Position numbers and translations under genes: made by a program. Positions 16,829 to 25,627 of a DNA stretch of 49,713 nucleotides are shown here, piece after piece. The number at the start of each line of letters is the position of its first letter. The stretch's first letter is position 1. The DNA is from Burkholderiales bacterium. GTDB lineage: Bacteria; Pseudomonadota; Gammaproteobacteria; Burkholderiales; SG8-39. The notes under the pieces are model-generated. The model did no database searches. It was not told where the DNA came from and saw only the letters and a program-made list of their open reading frames with translations. The DNA lies in the NCBI GenBank assembly GCA_020848075.1, contig JADLAV010000024.1, positions 1-49,713 of the forward strand, written 5' to 3'.

Positions 16829-16845
16829 GTAACGGCTCCCGTTAC
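16829..16845. promoter_or_regulatory. 17-bp perfect palindrome in the hoxK-glmU intergenic region
   Basis: GTAACGGCTCCCGTTAC has perfect 7-base arms around CTC. It lies 35 bases upstream of the hoxK FNR box and about 190 bases upstream of glmU. It could be an operator for either side. Apart from this and the FNR box I see no clear sigma-70 or sigma-54 promoter in the 350-base gap. Confidence 0.4.
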
Positions 16846-17035
16846 GAGTGCCGCACGGCACCAAGGGACAAAGCCGCTCTCCGGCGCCGGACGCTCGTCG
16901 CCAACCGCCAGGCGGGACCGTGCCTGCCGCGCCACGGCGCGCCGTTTCTCGAAGAGCGCTTCTAGGGCGATCTCGCCCCCCGAGCCGAGTCGCGTGTTAA
17001 CATTCGCTTTTCTCAGGGTTTTTCGGGCTCCCGCG

Positions 17036-18388
17036 GTGAACGTCGTCATCCTGGCGGCCGGCCAGGGCAAGCGCATGCACTCGGATGTGCCGAAGGTGCT
17101 GCACCGGCTCGCCGGGCGCACGTTGCTCGCGCACGTGCTCGCCACTGCGCGCAGTCTTGCGCCCCGGCGCATCGTCGTGGTGTACGGGCACGGCGGCGAG
17201 CAAGTGCGCTCGGCGATCGGCGACGACGACCTGCGCTGGGTCCGTCAGGAGCCGCAGCTCGGGACCGGCCACGCGCTGCAGCACGCGCTTCCCGAGCTCG
17301 ACCGTTCCGCGCCGACGCTGGTTCTCTATGGCGATGTCCCGCTCACGCGCCGCACGACGCTGGCGAGCTTGCGCGACGCGGCCGGCGATGGCGTCGCGCT
17401 GCTCACGGTCGAGCTCGACGATCCGACCGGCTACGGGCGGATCGTGCGCCGCGGCGAGCAGGTCGTGCGCATCGTGGAGCAGAAGGACGCGTCCGCGGGC
17501 GAGCGCGCGATCCGCGAGGTGAACACGGGCCTCATGGTCCTGCCGACCGGCCGGCTCGCCGGGTGGCTCGCGCGGCTCGGCAACGAGAACGCGCAGAGCG
17601 AGTATTACCTCACCGATGTCGTGGCGGCCGCCGTGGCCGACGGGGTCCCGGTTCGCGCGGTGCAGCCACCTGCGGCCTGGGAGACGCTCGGCGTGAACAG
17701 CAAGGCTCAGCTCGCGGCGCTCGAGCGCATCTATCAGCGCGGCATCGCCGAGCAGCTGCTCGAGGCTGGCGTGACCCTCGCGGACCCGGCGCGGATCGAC
17801 GTGCGCGGCACGCTCGCGTGCGGGCGTGACGTCGCGATCGACGTCAACTGCGTCTTCGAGGGCGCCGTCGAGCTCGGCGACCGCGTGAACATTGGCGCGA
17901 GCTGCGTCCTGCGGGACGTGCGCATCGCCGCGGGCACGCGCGTCGAGCCGTTCTGTCACATCGACGATGCCGAGATCGGCCGCAACTGCCGCATCGGTCC
18001 CTACGCGCGGATCCGCCCGGCCACGCGGCTCGCCGAGGACGTGCACATCGGCAACTTCGTCGAGGTGAAGGCGAGCGAGATCGGCGCCGGCTCGAAGGCG
18101 AATCATCTCGCGTACGTCGGCGACAGCTCGGTCGGCCGCAACGTCAACGTGGGCGCCGGCACCATCACCTGCAACTACGACGGCGCGAATAAGCATCGCA
18201 CCGTGATCGAGGATGACGTGTTCATCGGTTCGGACACCCAGCTCGTCGCGCCGGTGCGCGTCGGCCGCGGCGCCACGCTCGGCGCCGGCACCACGCTCGT
18301 CAACGACGCGCCCGAGGGACAGCTCACCATGTCGCGCGCGAAGCAGATGAGCGTGCCCGGGTGGAAGCGGCCGGTAAAGAGGAAGTGA
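17036..18388 (+). CDS. glmU: Bifunctional GlmU (GlcNAc-1-P uridylyltransferase / GlcN-1-P acetyltransferase)
   Basis: Makes UDP-N-acetylglucosamine for peptidoglycan and LPS in the cytoplasm. The GTG at 17036 begins [17 protein letters not shown], the conserved nucleotide-binding N-terminus; upstream in-frame sequence does not match the family, and no strong ribosome site is visible. It has 450 residues. The uridylyltransferase half (about 1-230) includes VLYGDVPL and REVNTGLM. The second half is a left-handed beta-helix of hexapeptide repeats with the acetyltransferase segments [14 protein letters not shown] and [17 protein letters not shown]. It ends one base before glmS. Confidence 0.97.
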   Translation: MNVVILAAGQGKRMHSDVPKVLHRLAGRTLLAHVLATARSLAPRRIVVVYGHGGEQVRSAIGDDDLRWVRQEPQLGTGHALQHALPELDRSAPTLVLYGDVPLTRRTTLASLRDAAGDGVALLTVELDDPTGYGRIVRRGEQVVRIVEQKDASAGERAIREVNTGLMVLPTGRLAGWLARLGNENAQSEYYLTDVVAAAVADGVPVRAVQPPAAWETLGVNSKAQLAALERIYQRGIAEQLLEAGVTLADPARIDVRGTLACGRDVAIDVNCVFEGAVELGDRVNIGASCVLRDVRIAAGTRVEPFCHIDDAEIGRNCRIGPYARIRPATRLAEDVHIGNFVEVKASEIGAGSKANHLAYVGDSSVGRNVNVGAGTITCNYDGANKHRTVIEDDVFIGSDTQLVAPVRVGRGATLGAGTTLVNDAPEGQLTMSRAKQMSVPGWKRPVKRK

Positions 18389-18389
18389 A

Positions 18390-20216
18390 ATGTGCGGCAT
18401 CGTAGGCGCAATCGCCAGGCGTGACGTCGTTCCGGTGCTCATCGAGGGGCTGCGCCGGCTCGAGTACCGCGGCTACGATTCCGCGGGGCTCGCGGTCGCG
18501 GACGGCAGCCTCCGGCGGTTGCGCACCGAAGGGCGCGTCGCCGAGCTGGCGGGGCTCGCCGAGCGGCAGCGGTTCGCCGGGCGCGTCGGCATCGCCCACA
18601 CGCGCTGGGCGACGCACGGCGTGCCCTCCGAGCGCAACGCCCACCCGCACGTGTCCGGTGGCATCGCCGTCGTGCACAACGGCATCATCGAGAACCACGA
18701 GGCGATGCGAGCCCGGCTCAAGGCGGCCGGCTACGTGTTCGAGTCGGACACGGACACCGAAGTCATCGCGCACCTGCTGCACCAGCGGCTGCGCGACACC
18801 GGTGACCTCGCGGCCGCAGTGCGCGCGGCGGTCGCGGAGCTCGAGGGTGCGTACGCGATCGCCGTCGTCGCCGAGAGCGACCCGGAGCGCGTCGCGGTCG
18901 CCCGCAAGGGCGCACCGCTCCTCCTCGGCGTCGGCGACGGTGAAAACTACGCCGCCTCGGACGTGTCGGCGCTGCTGCAGGTCACCCAGCGCGTGATCTA
19001 CCTGGAAGAGGGCGACGTCGCCGAGCTGCGGCTCGACGGCTACCGGGTGTTCGACGCGAGCGGCCAGCCCGCGGAGCGGCAGGTGCACGTGAGCCAGCTT
19101 ACCTCCTCGGCGGTCGAGCTCGGGCCGTACCGGCACTTCATGCAGAAGGAGATCTTCGAGCAGCCCGGCGCGCTCGCGAACACCCTCGAAATGGTCGCGA
19201 ATGCCGGCGCGATCTCGCCGGGACTGTTCGGCGCCACGGCAGAAGAAGTACTGGGCGGCGCCGACCGGGTGCAGATCATCGCCTGCGGCACGAGCTACCA
19301 CGCGGGGCTCGTGGCGCGCTACTGGCTGGAGAGCGTCGCGGCTATGCCGTGCACGGTCGAGGTGGCGAGCGAGTATCGCTACCGGGATTCGGTCGCGAGC
19401 CCCGGCACGCTGGTGGTCACCATCTCCCAGTCGGGCGAGACCGCGGACACCATCGCCGCGCTCCAGCATGCCAAGGGTTCTGGCCAGGAGCGCTCGCTCG
19501 CCATCTGCAACGTCCCGGAGAGCGCGCTCGTGCGCCAGTCGCGGTTGCGGTTCCTGACGCGCGCCGGCCCCGAGATCGGCGTCGCCTCGACCAAGGCGTT
19601 CACCACCCAGCTCGCCGCGCTCGTGCTGCTCACGATGGTGCTGGCGAAGCAGCGTGGGCGGCTCGCGCCCGCGCGCGAAAGGGAGCTGATCGGCGCGCTC
19701 CGCCACCTGCCGTCGGCAATGCAGCACGTACTGGACGTGGAAGACCAGGTGGCGGAGTGGGCGGCGCGCTTCGCCGCGCGGCAGCACGCGCTCTTCCTGG
19801 GGCGCGGCATTCACTACCCGATCGCGATGGAGGGCGCGCTCAAGCTGAAGGAGATCTCCTACATCCACGCCGAGGCGTACCCTGCCGGCGAGCTCAAGCA
19901 CGGCCCGCTCGCGCTCGTGGACCGGGAGATGCCGGTGGTGGCGGTCGCGCCGAACGATGCGCTGCTGGAGAAGCTCAAGTCGAACCTGCAGGAGGTGCGC
20001 GCGCGCGGCGGCGAGCTGTACGTATTCGCCGACCAGGGCGCCCGGATCACCGAGGACGATGGCCTGCACGTGATCCGGCTGACGGACCACGCCGGCCTGC
20101 TCTCGCCGATCCTGCACGTCGTTCCGCTGCAGCTCCTCGCGTACCACGCCGCGCTCCAGCGCGGCACCGACGTCGACAAACCGCGCAACCTGGCGAAGTC
20201 GGTGACGGTGGAGTGA
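18390..20216 (+). CDS. glmS: Glucosamine-6-phosphate synthase GlmS
   Basis: Glutamine-fructose-6-phosphate transaminase, the first step to UDP-GlcNAc. It has 608 residues. Met1 is followed by the catalytic Cys2 in [12 protein letters not shown], then [12 protein letters not shown] and HTRWATHG (glutaminase domain, about 1-240). Two SIS sugar-isomerase domains follow, with [24 protein letters not shown] and [18 protein letters not shown]. It ends with the conserved [11 protein letters not shown]. It starts one base after glmU, so the two form an operon covering adjacent steps of the pathway. No glmS ribozyme or small-RNA target was recognised. Confidence 0.98.
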   Translation: MCGIVGAIARRDVVPVLIEGLRRLEYRGYDSAGLAVADGSLRRLRTEGRVAELAGLAERQRFAGRVGIAHTRWATHGVPSERNAHPHVSGGIAVVHNGIIENHEAMRARLKAAGYVFESDTDTEVIAHLLHQRLRDTGDLAAAVRAAVAELEGAYAIAVVAESDPERVAVARKGAPLLLGVGDGENYAASDVSALLQVTQRVIYLEEGDVAELRLDGYRVFDASGQPAERQVHVSQLTSSAVELGPYRHFMQKEIFEQPGALANTLEMVANAGAISPGLFGATAEEVLGGADRVQIIACGTSYHAGLVARYWLESVAAMPCTVEVASEYRYRDSVASPGTLVVTISQSGETADTIAALQHAKGSGQERSLAICNVPESALVRQSRLRFLTRAGPEIGVASTKAFTTQLAALVLLTMVLAKQRGRLAPARERELIGALRHLPSAMQHVLDVEDQVAEWAARFAARQHALFLGRGIHYPIAMEGALKLKEISYIHAEAYPAGELKHGPLALVDREMPVVAVAPNDALLEKLKSNLQEVRARGGELYVFADQGARITEDDGLHVIRLTDHAGLLSPILHVVPLQLLAYHAALQRGTDVDKPRNLAKSVTVE

Positions 20217-20259
20217 ATCGGCAGGCGGGTGGCGGCAGCAACCTGCGGCCGGAATTCAC
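20214..20259. terminator. Imperfect inverted repeat between convergent glmS and mla operons
   Basis: Arms beginning GTGAAT (20214) and ending GAATTCAC (20252-20259) pair with bulges, together with CAGG/CCTG further in. The repeat includes the stop codons of both converging genes. There is no T-run, so an intrinsic terminator is only possible, not clear. Confidence 0.3.
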
Positions 20260-20870
20260 TGCCCGAGGTCGAGGCGCGAGAGGTCGGTCTCGAGCCGGGC
20301 GAGGATCCGCCCGAGCGCGGCGCTGTAGCCGCGCGCGAGCGCCGCAGGCGCCCCGTCCCCGGCGCCCACCCGCTCCGTGTACTCGCGCTCGAACAGCGGA
20401 TTGTCCCGATCGTTCTCGCGGTGCAGGTGGAAGCGGATCGTGACGACCGCGAAGGTTTGCCGCGAATCGCGCGCGTCGGCGTAGAGCTCGGTCACCAGCC
20501 CGTCGAGCACGTACGGCGCTCCGATCGGGCTGCCGGGCTCGCGTACCGCGGCGAACAGCCCCGACCGATCCAGCCAGTCCGCCACCTCGCGCGCAACGAG
20601 GTCCCGGGGTGTGGCAAAGAAGCCGGCGTAGGGATCGCTCTCGTAGCGCAACTCGCCCACGCGATAAGTGAAGGCCCTGCCGGCGTAGGGCGGGGCGACG
20701 GCGATCAGACCCACCTTGAGCGCCACCGGCTTGCGGATCTTCGCTGGTGGACCCGAACGTTTGGTGTCCAGCACGAAGAATTGGCGCTCGAGCGGCGGGC
20801 GCGAGAGCGTGCACGCCCCGAGGGCGATTCCGATCGCGACGGCGCAGGCGATCGCTGCCATGCGGCTCAT
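20256..20870 (-). CDS. ABC-type transport auxiliary lipoprotein (PqiC/DUF330 type)
   Basis: A 204-residue lipoprotein with signal peptide and lipobox (LGAC, Cys at about 20). The mature part has FFVLDTKRSG, LKVGLIAVAPPYAGRAFTYRVGELRYESDPYAGFF and ATPRDLVAREVADWLDRSGLF, typical of the outer-membrane lipoprotein that accompanies MCE transporters. The ATG at 20870 overlaps the MCE gene stop by four bases. It is the last gene of the mla-like operon and probably links the MCE protein to the outer membrane. Not MlaA or MlaC by sequence. Confidence 0.85.
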   Translation of the reverse strand: MSRMAAIACAVAIGIALGACTLSRPPLERQFFVLDTKRSGPPAKIRKPVALKVGLIAVAPPYAGRAFTYRVGELRYESDPYAGFFATPRDLVAREVADWLDRSGLFAAVREPGSPIGAPYVLDGLVTELYADARDSRQTFAVVTIRFHLHRENDRDNPLFEREYTERVGAGDGAPAALARGYSAALGRILARLETDLSRLDLGQ

Positions 20871-21922
20871 TGCGGGCTCCGCCGGATCGGTGGGGGCGGC
20901 TCGCCGAAGAGCGCGCCGGCCGGATAGCGCCGCGCGGACTCGGACAGGTCGCGCAGGTTCTCGGTGATCTGGCGCAGGTTCTCGAGCGTGGCAGCGATGT
21001 CCTGCCCGCTCCCGGCGAGCGCGTTGTCGAGCCGCGAAGCGATGCGGTCGAGCGATGCGATCGTCGCCTTCAGCCGCTCGCTCTCCGCGGTCGCGCGCAC
21101 CGACGCCGCGGCCGCGGCGACGTCGTTCGGCAGCGTGTCGAGCGCCGGGTTGCCGAGAATCTGCCGCAGCCGGGCCGCGGCGGCCGCCGTCTCGGTGAAC
21201 GTCGCCCGGGTGTCGGCGCCGCCGAGAAGCGCCGCGAGCTTCCGGTTGGTGTCGCGCAGCTCGGCGAGGAGCGCCGTGCCCTCGGCGCCGAGCTTCTCCA
21301 CCGGAAGCGCATCGACCTTCTTCGCGGTCTTCTCGAGCAGGGTGGACGCGTCGCGCGCTAGCCGCGCGAGATCCGCCTCGTCGAGCGACCGCAGCACGCT
21401 CTCGACCTGGTTCGCGACCTGCGTGAGCTTGGCGCGCGCCGACGGAACATACAGATTGCGCGGCTGCCAGTCGATCGGCAGCGGCGGGTTCTGGGTCGGA
21501 TCGGTGAAGTCGAGCTCCAGATAGTTGATTCCGGTGATGCCCTGCGGAGCGACGCGGATGCGCAGGCCCTGGTCGATGTACTGCTGCATGACCTCGGCGT
21601 CCGCTTTCCCGAGCGGGCCGAGATCCTTGGCGTCGAGCCTCGCCTCGACCAGCACGTAATTCTTGCGTTGGCCGAGCGGCTTATCCAGCTCGTAGCGCTC
21701 GGCGGTGAAGCCGAGACGCGTCACCTCGCCGAGCAGCACGCCCCGGTAGCGCACCTTCGAGCCGACGTCGAGCCCCTGGATCGAATCGTCCACGTAGGTT
21801 TCCAGCAGGATCGAGCGTCCGAACAGCCTGCCGGCGCCGAGCGCGAGCACCATCGCCACGGTGACCGCGAGCCCCGCGAGGATGAACAGCCCCAGCTTGA
21901 AATAGTTGGCCTTGGCGCTCAT
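20867..21922 (-). CDS. mlaD: MCE-family protein (MlaD-like) of a phospholipid ABC transporter
   Basis: A periplasmic MCE protein of 351 residues anchored by one N-terminal membrane segment (about 9-28, LGLFILAGLAVTVAMVLALG). The MCE domain (about 38-120) contains GLDVGSKVRYRGVLLGEV and ITGINYLELDF. Residues about 160-330 are a long helical region with repeated hydrophobic spacing, as in MCE proteins that form tunnels. It is much longer than E. coli MlaD (about 180), so it may span more of the periplasm. It follows the ATPase gene by 3 bases. Confidence 0.88.
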   Translation of the reverse strand: MSAKANYFKLGLFILAGLAVTVAMVLALGAGRLFGRSILLETYVDDSIQGLDVGSKVRYRGVLLGEVTRLGFTAERYELDKPLGQRKNYVLVEARLDAKDLGPLGKADAEVMQQYIDQGLRIRVAPQGITGINYLELDFTDPTQNPPLPIDWQPRNLYVPSARAKLTQVANQVESVLRSLDEADLARLARDASTLLEKTAKKVDALPVEKLGAEGTALLAELRDTNRKLAALLGGADTRATFTETAAAAARLRQILGNPALDTLPNDVAAAAASVRATAESERLKATIASLDRIASRLDNALAGSGQDIAATLENLRQITENLRDLSESARRYPAGALFGEPPPPIRRSPQ

Positions 21923-21925
21923 GGC

Positions 21926-22798
21926 TCAGGCCGTCCGCGGCTCCGCGGTCCGGTCCACATCCTCCTCCGCCTCCCGGTTGAAGAAATGGCGCACGTGCGG
22001 ATTGTCGCTTTTCTCTCGGAGCTCGTGTGGATCGCCTTCCGCGATGATGCCCCGGGCCTCCTTGTGCAGCATGATCACCCGGTCGCAGATCGTAAACGTG
22101 CTCGCGAGATCGTGCGTGACGACCACGACCGTGATGCCGAGCACGCGCGCGAGCCGGAGCACCGTCTGATCGAACGCCGCGGCGGTAACCGGGTCGAGTC
22201 CCGACGACGGCTCGTCCAGGAACAGGATCGCCGGGTCGAGCGCCATCGCGCGTGCGATCGCGGCGCGCTTCTGCATGCCGCCCGAGAGCTCCGAGGGCAT
22301 GTGGTGCTCGAACCCCTCCAGCCCGACCAGCTTGAGCTTCAGGCGCGCGGTGAGCTCGATCGCCTCCGGTGGTAGCCCGGTGTATTCCTCGAGCGGCAAG
22401 CTCACGTTCTCCAGGAGCGTCATCGACCCGAACAGCGCGCCGAGCTGGTACATCACGCCGATACGCCGCAGGAGTTCGAGCCGCGCGTCGTCCTGGGCAG
22501 CGGCGACGTCCTGGCCCTCGATGAGGACGCGACCCGCGGCCGGTTCGTACAGGCCGATGATGTGCCGCACCAGCACCGTCTTGCCGGAGCCGGACCCCCC
22601 GAGAATGCCGAACACTTCGCCCTTGTAGACGTCGAAGGTCACGTTCTCGAGGATCGTGCGATCGTCGAACGCGGCGGTCAGGCCCTCCACGCGGACCACC
22701 ACCTCCCGCTCGCGCGGGTCCACCGGGGGCTCTCTCGCGGCAGGCACGGCGGCGAGATCAGATGTCCAGGTAGTAGAAGACGACGGCGAAGATGCCAT
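21926..22798 (-). CDS. mlaF: ABC transporter ATPase (MlaF-like)
   Basis: The ATP-binding subunit of the MCE transporter. It has 290 residues. Walker A is GGSGSGKT (about 68-75), the Q-loop has MYQLGALFGSMT, the signature is ELSGGMQKR, and Walker B with D-loop is AILFLDEPSSGLD. The H-loop has VVTHDL. The ATG at 22798 overlaps the permease gene by 41 bases. A GTG at 22723, after the permease stop, would remove 25 poorly conserved residues and may be the real start. Confidence 0.92.
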   Translation of the reverse strand: MASSPSSSTTWTSDLAAVPAAREPPVDPREREVVVRVEGLTAAFDDRTILENVTFDVYKGEVFGILGGSGSGKTVLVRHIIGLYEPAAGRVLIEGQDVAAAQDDARLELLRRIGVMYQLGALFGSMTLLENVSLPLEEYTGLPPEAIELTARLKLKLVGLEGFEHHMPSELSGGMQKRAAIARAMALDPAILFLDEPSSGLDPVTAAAFDQTVLRLARVLGITVVVVTHDLASTFTICDRVIMLHKEARGIIAEGDPHELREKSDNPHVRHFFNREAEEDVDRTAEPRTA

Positions 22799-23876
22799 CG
22801 ACCGCGACGATCAGAACGATGCCGCTCACCACCGCGCTCGTTGCGGACAGGCCCACCGCGGACGCGCCGGTGCGCGTCTGCAACCCGCGGAGGCAGCCGA
22901 TGCCGGCGACCAGGACGCCAAAGACGACGGACTTGAACAGCCCGCCGAGGAGGTCCTTCATCTGCACCCGGTTCACCACCTCCAGGTAGTACGTGTAGAA
23001 CGGGACCTCGAAGAGTTGCATCACGATCGCCGCGCCGATCAGGCCGATCAGCACCGCGAACGCGCTGAGCAGCGGCGTCATTGCGACCGCGGCGAGCATC
23101 CGCGGCACCACGAGAAAGCGCACCGGATCGAGCCCCATGGTCGCGAGCGCGTTCACCTCATCGTTCACCTTCATGGTGCCGATCTCGGCGGCGAAGGCAG
23201 CGCCGGAGCGCCCGGCAAGGAGGATCGCCGTCATCAGCGGCCCAAGTTCGCGCGCCATCGCGAGGCCGACGAGATCGGCCACGAAGATCTCGGCGCCGAA
23301 CTGACGCATCGCGACCGCCGACTGGAAAGCGAGGATCACGCCCATGAGCAGGCCGATCAGCGCGACGATCGGCAGGGCGTGGACGCCCACCTCCTGGGCG
23401 ATGAACAGAACATCGCCCCAGCGCACCGCGTGCGGCCGCTTGAGCGCGTGCGCGAGCGCGGTGACAGACTCGCCGACGAAGGCGATGAGCTCGTACGTGC
23501 CAAGGCCGACGGCGCGGCCGAAGCGTCCCAGGCGCTCGATGGGCGACATCCGCGTCGCGCGGCTCGGCGGCCGTGCGCGGAACTCGGCCGGATCGTACTG
23601 GTCGAGCAGGCGCTGGAACCCCTCGCGCAGCCCCTGGATCCGGACGGCTGCCTCGGGCGCGCGCTCGGTGCGCAGGAGATCCACCAGCATGGCGATGCCC
23701 GCCCCGTCGCAGTACTCCACGCGGCTGCAATCCACGACGATCGCGCGATCGGGGTTGCGCGCCAGCGCGCGCTGCGCCTCGGTCCAGACCGGGCCGAGCG
23801 AGTAGGCGTCGAGCCGTCCCGCGAGCTCGAGGCCGCGCGTCGCGGCATCCGGTTCGGTGATGGTGAGCTCGGCCAT
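22758..23876 (-). CDS. mlaE: MlaE-family permease with N-terminal STAS domain
   Basis: The membrane subunit of the phospholipid transporter, 372 residues from ATG 23876. Residues 1-95 form a STAS domain (VVDCSRVEYCDGAGIAMLVDLLR), the equivalent of the separate MlaB protein in E. coli. The rest is an MlaE permease with five to six membrane segments and the conserved block ARELGPLMTAILLAGRSGAA and EIGTMKVNDEVNALATMG. It heads the operon. A TAATAT hexamer on the minus strand (23899-23894) could be a -10, giving a very short leader. Confidence 0.92.
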   Translation of the reverse strand: MAELTITEPDAATRGLELAGRLDAYSLGPVWTEAQRALARNPDRAIVVDCSRVEYCDGAGIAMLVDLLRTERAPEAAVRIQGLREGFQRLLDQYDPAEFRARPPSRATRMSPIERLGRFGRAVGLGTYELIAFVGESVTALAHALKRPHAVRWGDVLFIAQEVGVHALPIVALIGLLMGVILAFQSAVAMRQFGAEIFVADLVGLAMARELGPLMTAILLAGRSGAAFAAEIGTMKVNDEVNALATMGLDPVRFLVVPRMLAAVAMTPLLSAFAVLIGLIGAAIVMQLFEVPFYTYYLEVVNRVQMKDLLGGLFKSVVFGVLVAGIGCLRGLQTRTGASAVGLSATSAVVSGIVLIVAVDGIFAVVFYYLDI

Positions 23877-24041
23877 TGGCGGCGACCCCGCGGATATTAC
23901 CAGCGGGGAGGGGCCGGCACGAGGCGCCCGTCGCCCCCGTGCGAGCCTGTCGCGGGGACCCACGCCGTGCGGACGGGGCCGCGTTGCGGCAAGATGCGCC
24001 TGGTCCGACCTCGATTCGGCCGTTCGGCAAGACCCGCGCTC

Positions 24042-24971
24042 ATGGGACACGGACACGCACACGACGACCACGCCGGCCATGCGCACGGACTGCGCATGGA
24101 CATCGGCCGCGCGTTCGCCATCGGCGTGGCGCTCAACACGGCGTTCGTGGTGGTGGAAGCTGCGTTCGGGCTCGTCGCCCACTCGCTTGCGCTGCTCGCC
24201 GATGCCGCCCACAACCTGAGCGACGTGCTCGGTCTCCTGCTCGCCTGGGGCGCAGCCTCGCTCGCACGCCGCCCGCCGAGCGAACGCTTCACGTATGGGC
24301 TGCGCAGCTCGACGATCATGGCCGCGGTCGCGAACGCCGTGCTGCTTCTGGTCGCCTGCGGTGGCATCGCGTGGGAGGCGACCAGCCGCTTCGGGAATCC
24401 GGTCCCGCCGAGCGGTGCGCTGATGATCTGGGTCTCGCTCGCCGGCGTCGTCGTGAATGGCGCCACCGCGTTGCTGTTCGTGCGCGAGCGCAAGCGCGAC
24501 CTGAATGCGCGCGGCGCCTACCTGCACATGGTGGCGGACGCGGCGGTGTCCCTCGGCGTCGTGGTGGCGGGCGCCGCGATCGTGCTGACTGGCCGCCAGT
24601 GGGTGGATCCCGTCGTGAGCCTCGTGATCGTCGCCGTGATCGTTCTCGGCACGTGGGGCCTGCTGCGCGATTCGCTGCGCCTCAGCATGGCCGCGGTCCC
24701 GGGCGGCGTCGAGCTCGCGGCGGTGCGCACATACATGGTGGGTCTGCCGGGCGTCGCCGAGGTGCACGACCTGCACATCTGGGCGATGAGCACGACCGAG
24801 ACGGCGCTCACCGCGCACCTCGTCATGCCCAGAGGGCACCCGGGCGATGCCTTTCTGAACGCGCTTTGCCGGGAGCTCGACAGCCGCTTCGGCATCCATC
24901 ACACCACCGTGCAGATCGAGATGGGCGACACCACCGATGCGTGCGAGCTCGCGCCGGACCATCGCGTCTAG
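24042..24971 (+). CDS. Cation diffusion facilitator, CzcD/ZitB type
   Basis: A proton-coupled exporter of divalent metals, probably zinc or related ions. It has 309 residues from ATG 24042. The N-terminus is histidine-rich (HGHAHDDHAGHAHG). Six membrane segments follow, with the zinc-site motifs DAAHNLSD in segment 2 and HMVAD in segment 5. The C-terminal cytoplasmic domain has VHDLHIWAMSTTETALTAHL and HHTTVQIE. An in-frame ATG at 23995 is possible but poorly supported. It is transcribed away from the mla operon and stands alone. Confidence 0.92.
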   Translation: MGHGHAHDDHAGHAHGLRMDIGRAFAIGVALNTAFVVVEAAFGLVAHSLALLADAAHNLSDVLGLLLAWGAASLARRPPSERFTYGLRSSTIMAAVANAVLLLVACGGIAWEATSRFGNPVPPSGALMIWVSLAGVVVNGATALLFVRERKRDLNARGAYLHMVADAAVSLGVVVAGAAIVLTGRQWVDPVVSLVIVAVIVLGTWGLLRDSLRLSMAAVPGGVELAAVRTYMVGLPGVAEVHDLHIWAMSTTETALTAHLVMPRGHPGDAFLNALCRELDSRFGIHHTTVQIEMGDTTDACELAPDHRV

Positions 24972-25011
24972 CGGGCGGTTCCCGCTCTCCGGATGCGAAT
25001 CGTCGCACGGT

Positions 25012-25036
25012 TTGCCCCGGAGTTGACGCAGGGCAA
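25012..25036. promoter_or_regulatory. FNR/CRP-type half-conserved box upstream of the DUF411 operon
   Basis: TTGACGCAGGGCAA (25023-25036) resembles the FNR/DNR consensus, with TTGAC in place of TTGAT and GGCAA in place of ATCAA. It is also within a wider inverted repeat TTGCCC (25012-25017) and GGGCAA (25031-25036). The box centre is about 104 bases upstream of the GTG start at 25134, close to the layout at hoxK. Two mismatches make it tentative. Confidence 0.35.
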
Positions 25037-25133
25037 GGAGTCCGAGCCCGGAACCGGCCAAGCTTGCCGGGACGGCGACCCGACGAGGTGAGGCGCGGCG
25101 GGCGGCAAGCGGACATCTCATGGAGGGTTCGAC

Positions 25134-25592
25134 GTGAATCGCGTGACTCGGTGGGCCGTGGCGGCGGTGCTCGCTGCGGCGGGGGCGGCCGCAATGGCGG
25201 CCAATTTGCCGGAAGTGGTGGTTTACAAGAGTCCGACCTGTGGCTGCTGCGGAAGCTGGGTCGAGCACATGAAGGCGAACGGTTTCCACGTGAAGGTGGT
25301 CGAAGAAGATGACGTGACCGCGTTCAAGCGCCGGTTCGGCGTGCCAGGCGATCTCGCCTCGTGCCATACCGCGCTCGTCGGCGGCTACGTGGTCGAGGGG
25401 CACGTCCCGGCCTCCGCCGTGAAGCGCTTGCTGAAGGAGAAGCCCGCCGCGGTCGGCGTGAGCGTGCCCGGCATGCCGGTCGGCGCGCCCGGCATGGACG
25501 GGCCGGCGCCGCAGCCCTTCAGCACGCAACTCTTCGACGAGCGCGGCCGCGCGCGCGCGCTTGAGTCGTACCGTCCGCCTTACCGCTGGTGA
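25134..25592 (+). CDS. DUF411 periplasmic metal-binding protein
   Basis: A 152-residue exported protein. The GTG start at 25134 has GGAGGG upstream; a signal peptide runs to about residue 23. The DUF411 core VVVYKSPTCGCCGSWVEHM carries C36, C38 and C39, followed by SCHTALVGGYVVEGHVP (C77, H78, H90). These Cys/His positions suggest soft-metal binding, most likely copper. The C-terminal 50 residues rich in Gly, Pro and Met are usual for the family. It is the first gene of a five-gene run to 28709 that faces a copper export operon. DUF411 proteins are often found in copper clusters; the exact function is unknown. Confidence 0.88.
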   Translation: MNRVTRWAVAAVLAAAGAAAMAANLPEVVVYKSPTCGCCGSWVEHMKANGFHVKVVEEDDVTAFKRRFGVPGDLASCHTALVGGYVVEGHVPASAVKRLLKEKPAAVGVSVPGMPVGAPGMDGPAPQPFSTQLFDERGRARALESYRPPYRW

Positions 25593-25627
25593 ATTCGTAG
25601 CAGGACCGCTCGAGAAAGGAGACAACG

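Noticed and set aside
16686-17035. A sigma-54 promoter for hoxK as in Cupriavidus
   Set aside because: I searched for GG-N10-GC with TGGCAC/TTGC character on the minus strand and found no acceptable match.
24970-24986. AGCGGG/CCCGCT hairpin after the CDF gene as terminator
   Set aside because: Stem is only six bases with no T-run, common by chance in such GC-rich DNA.
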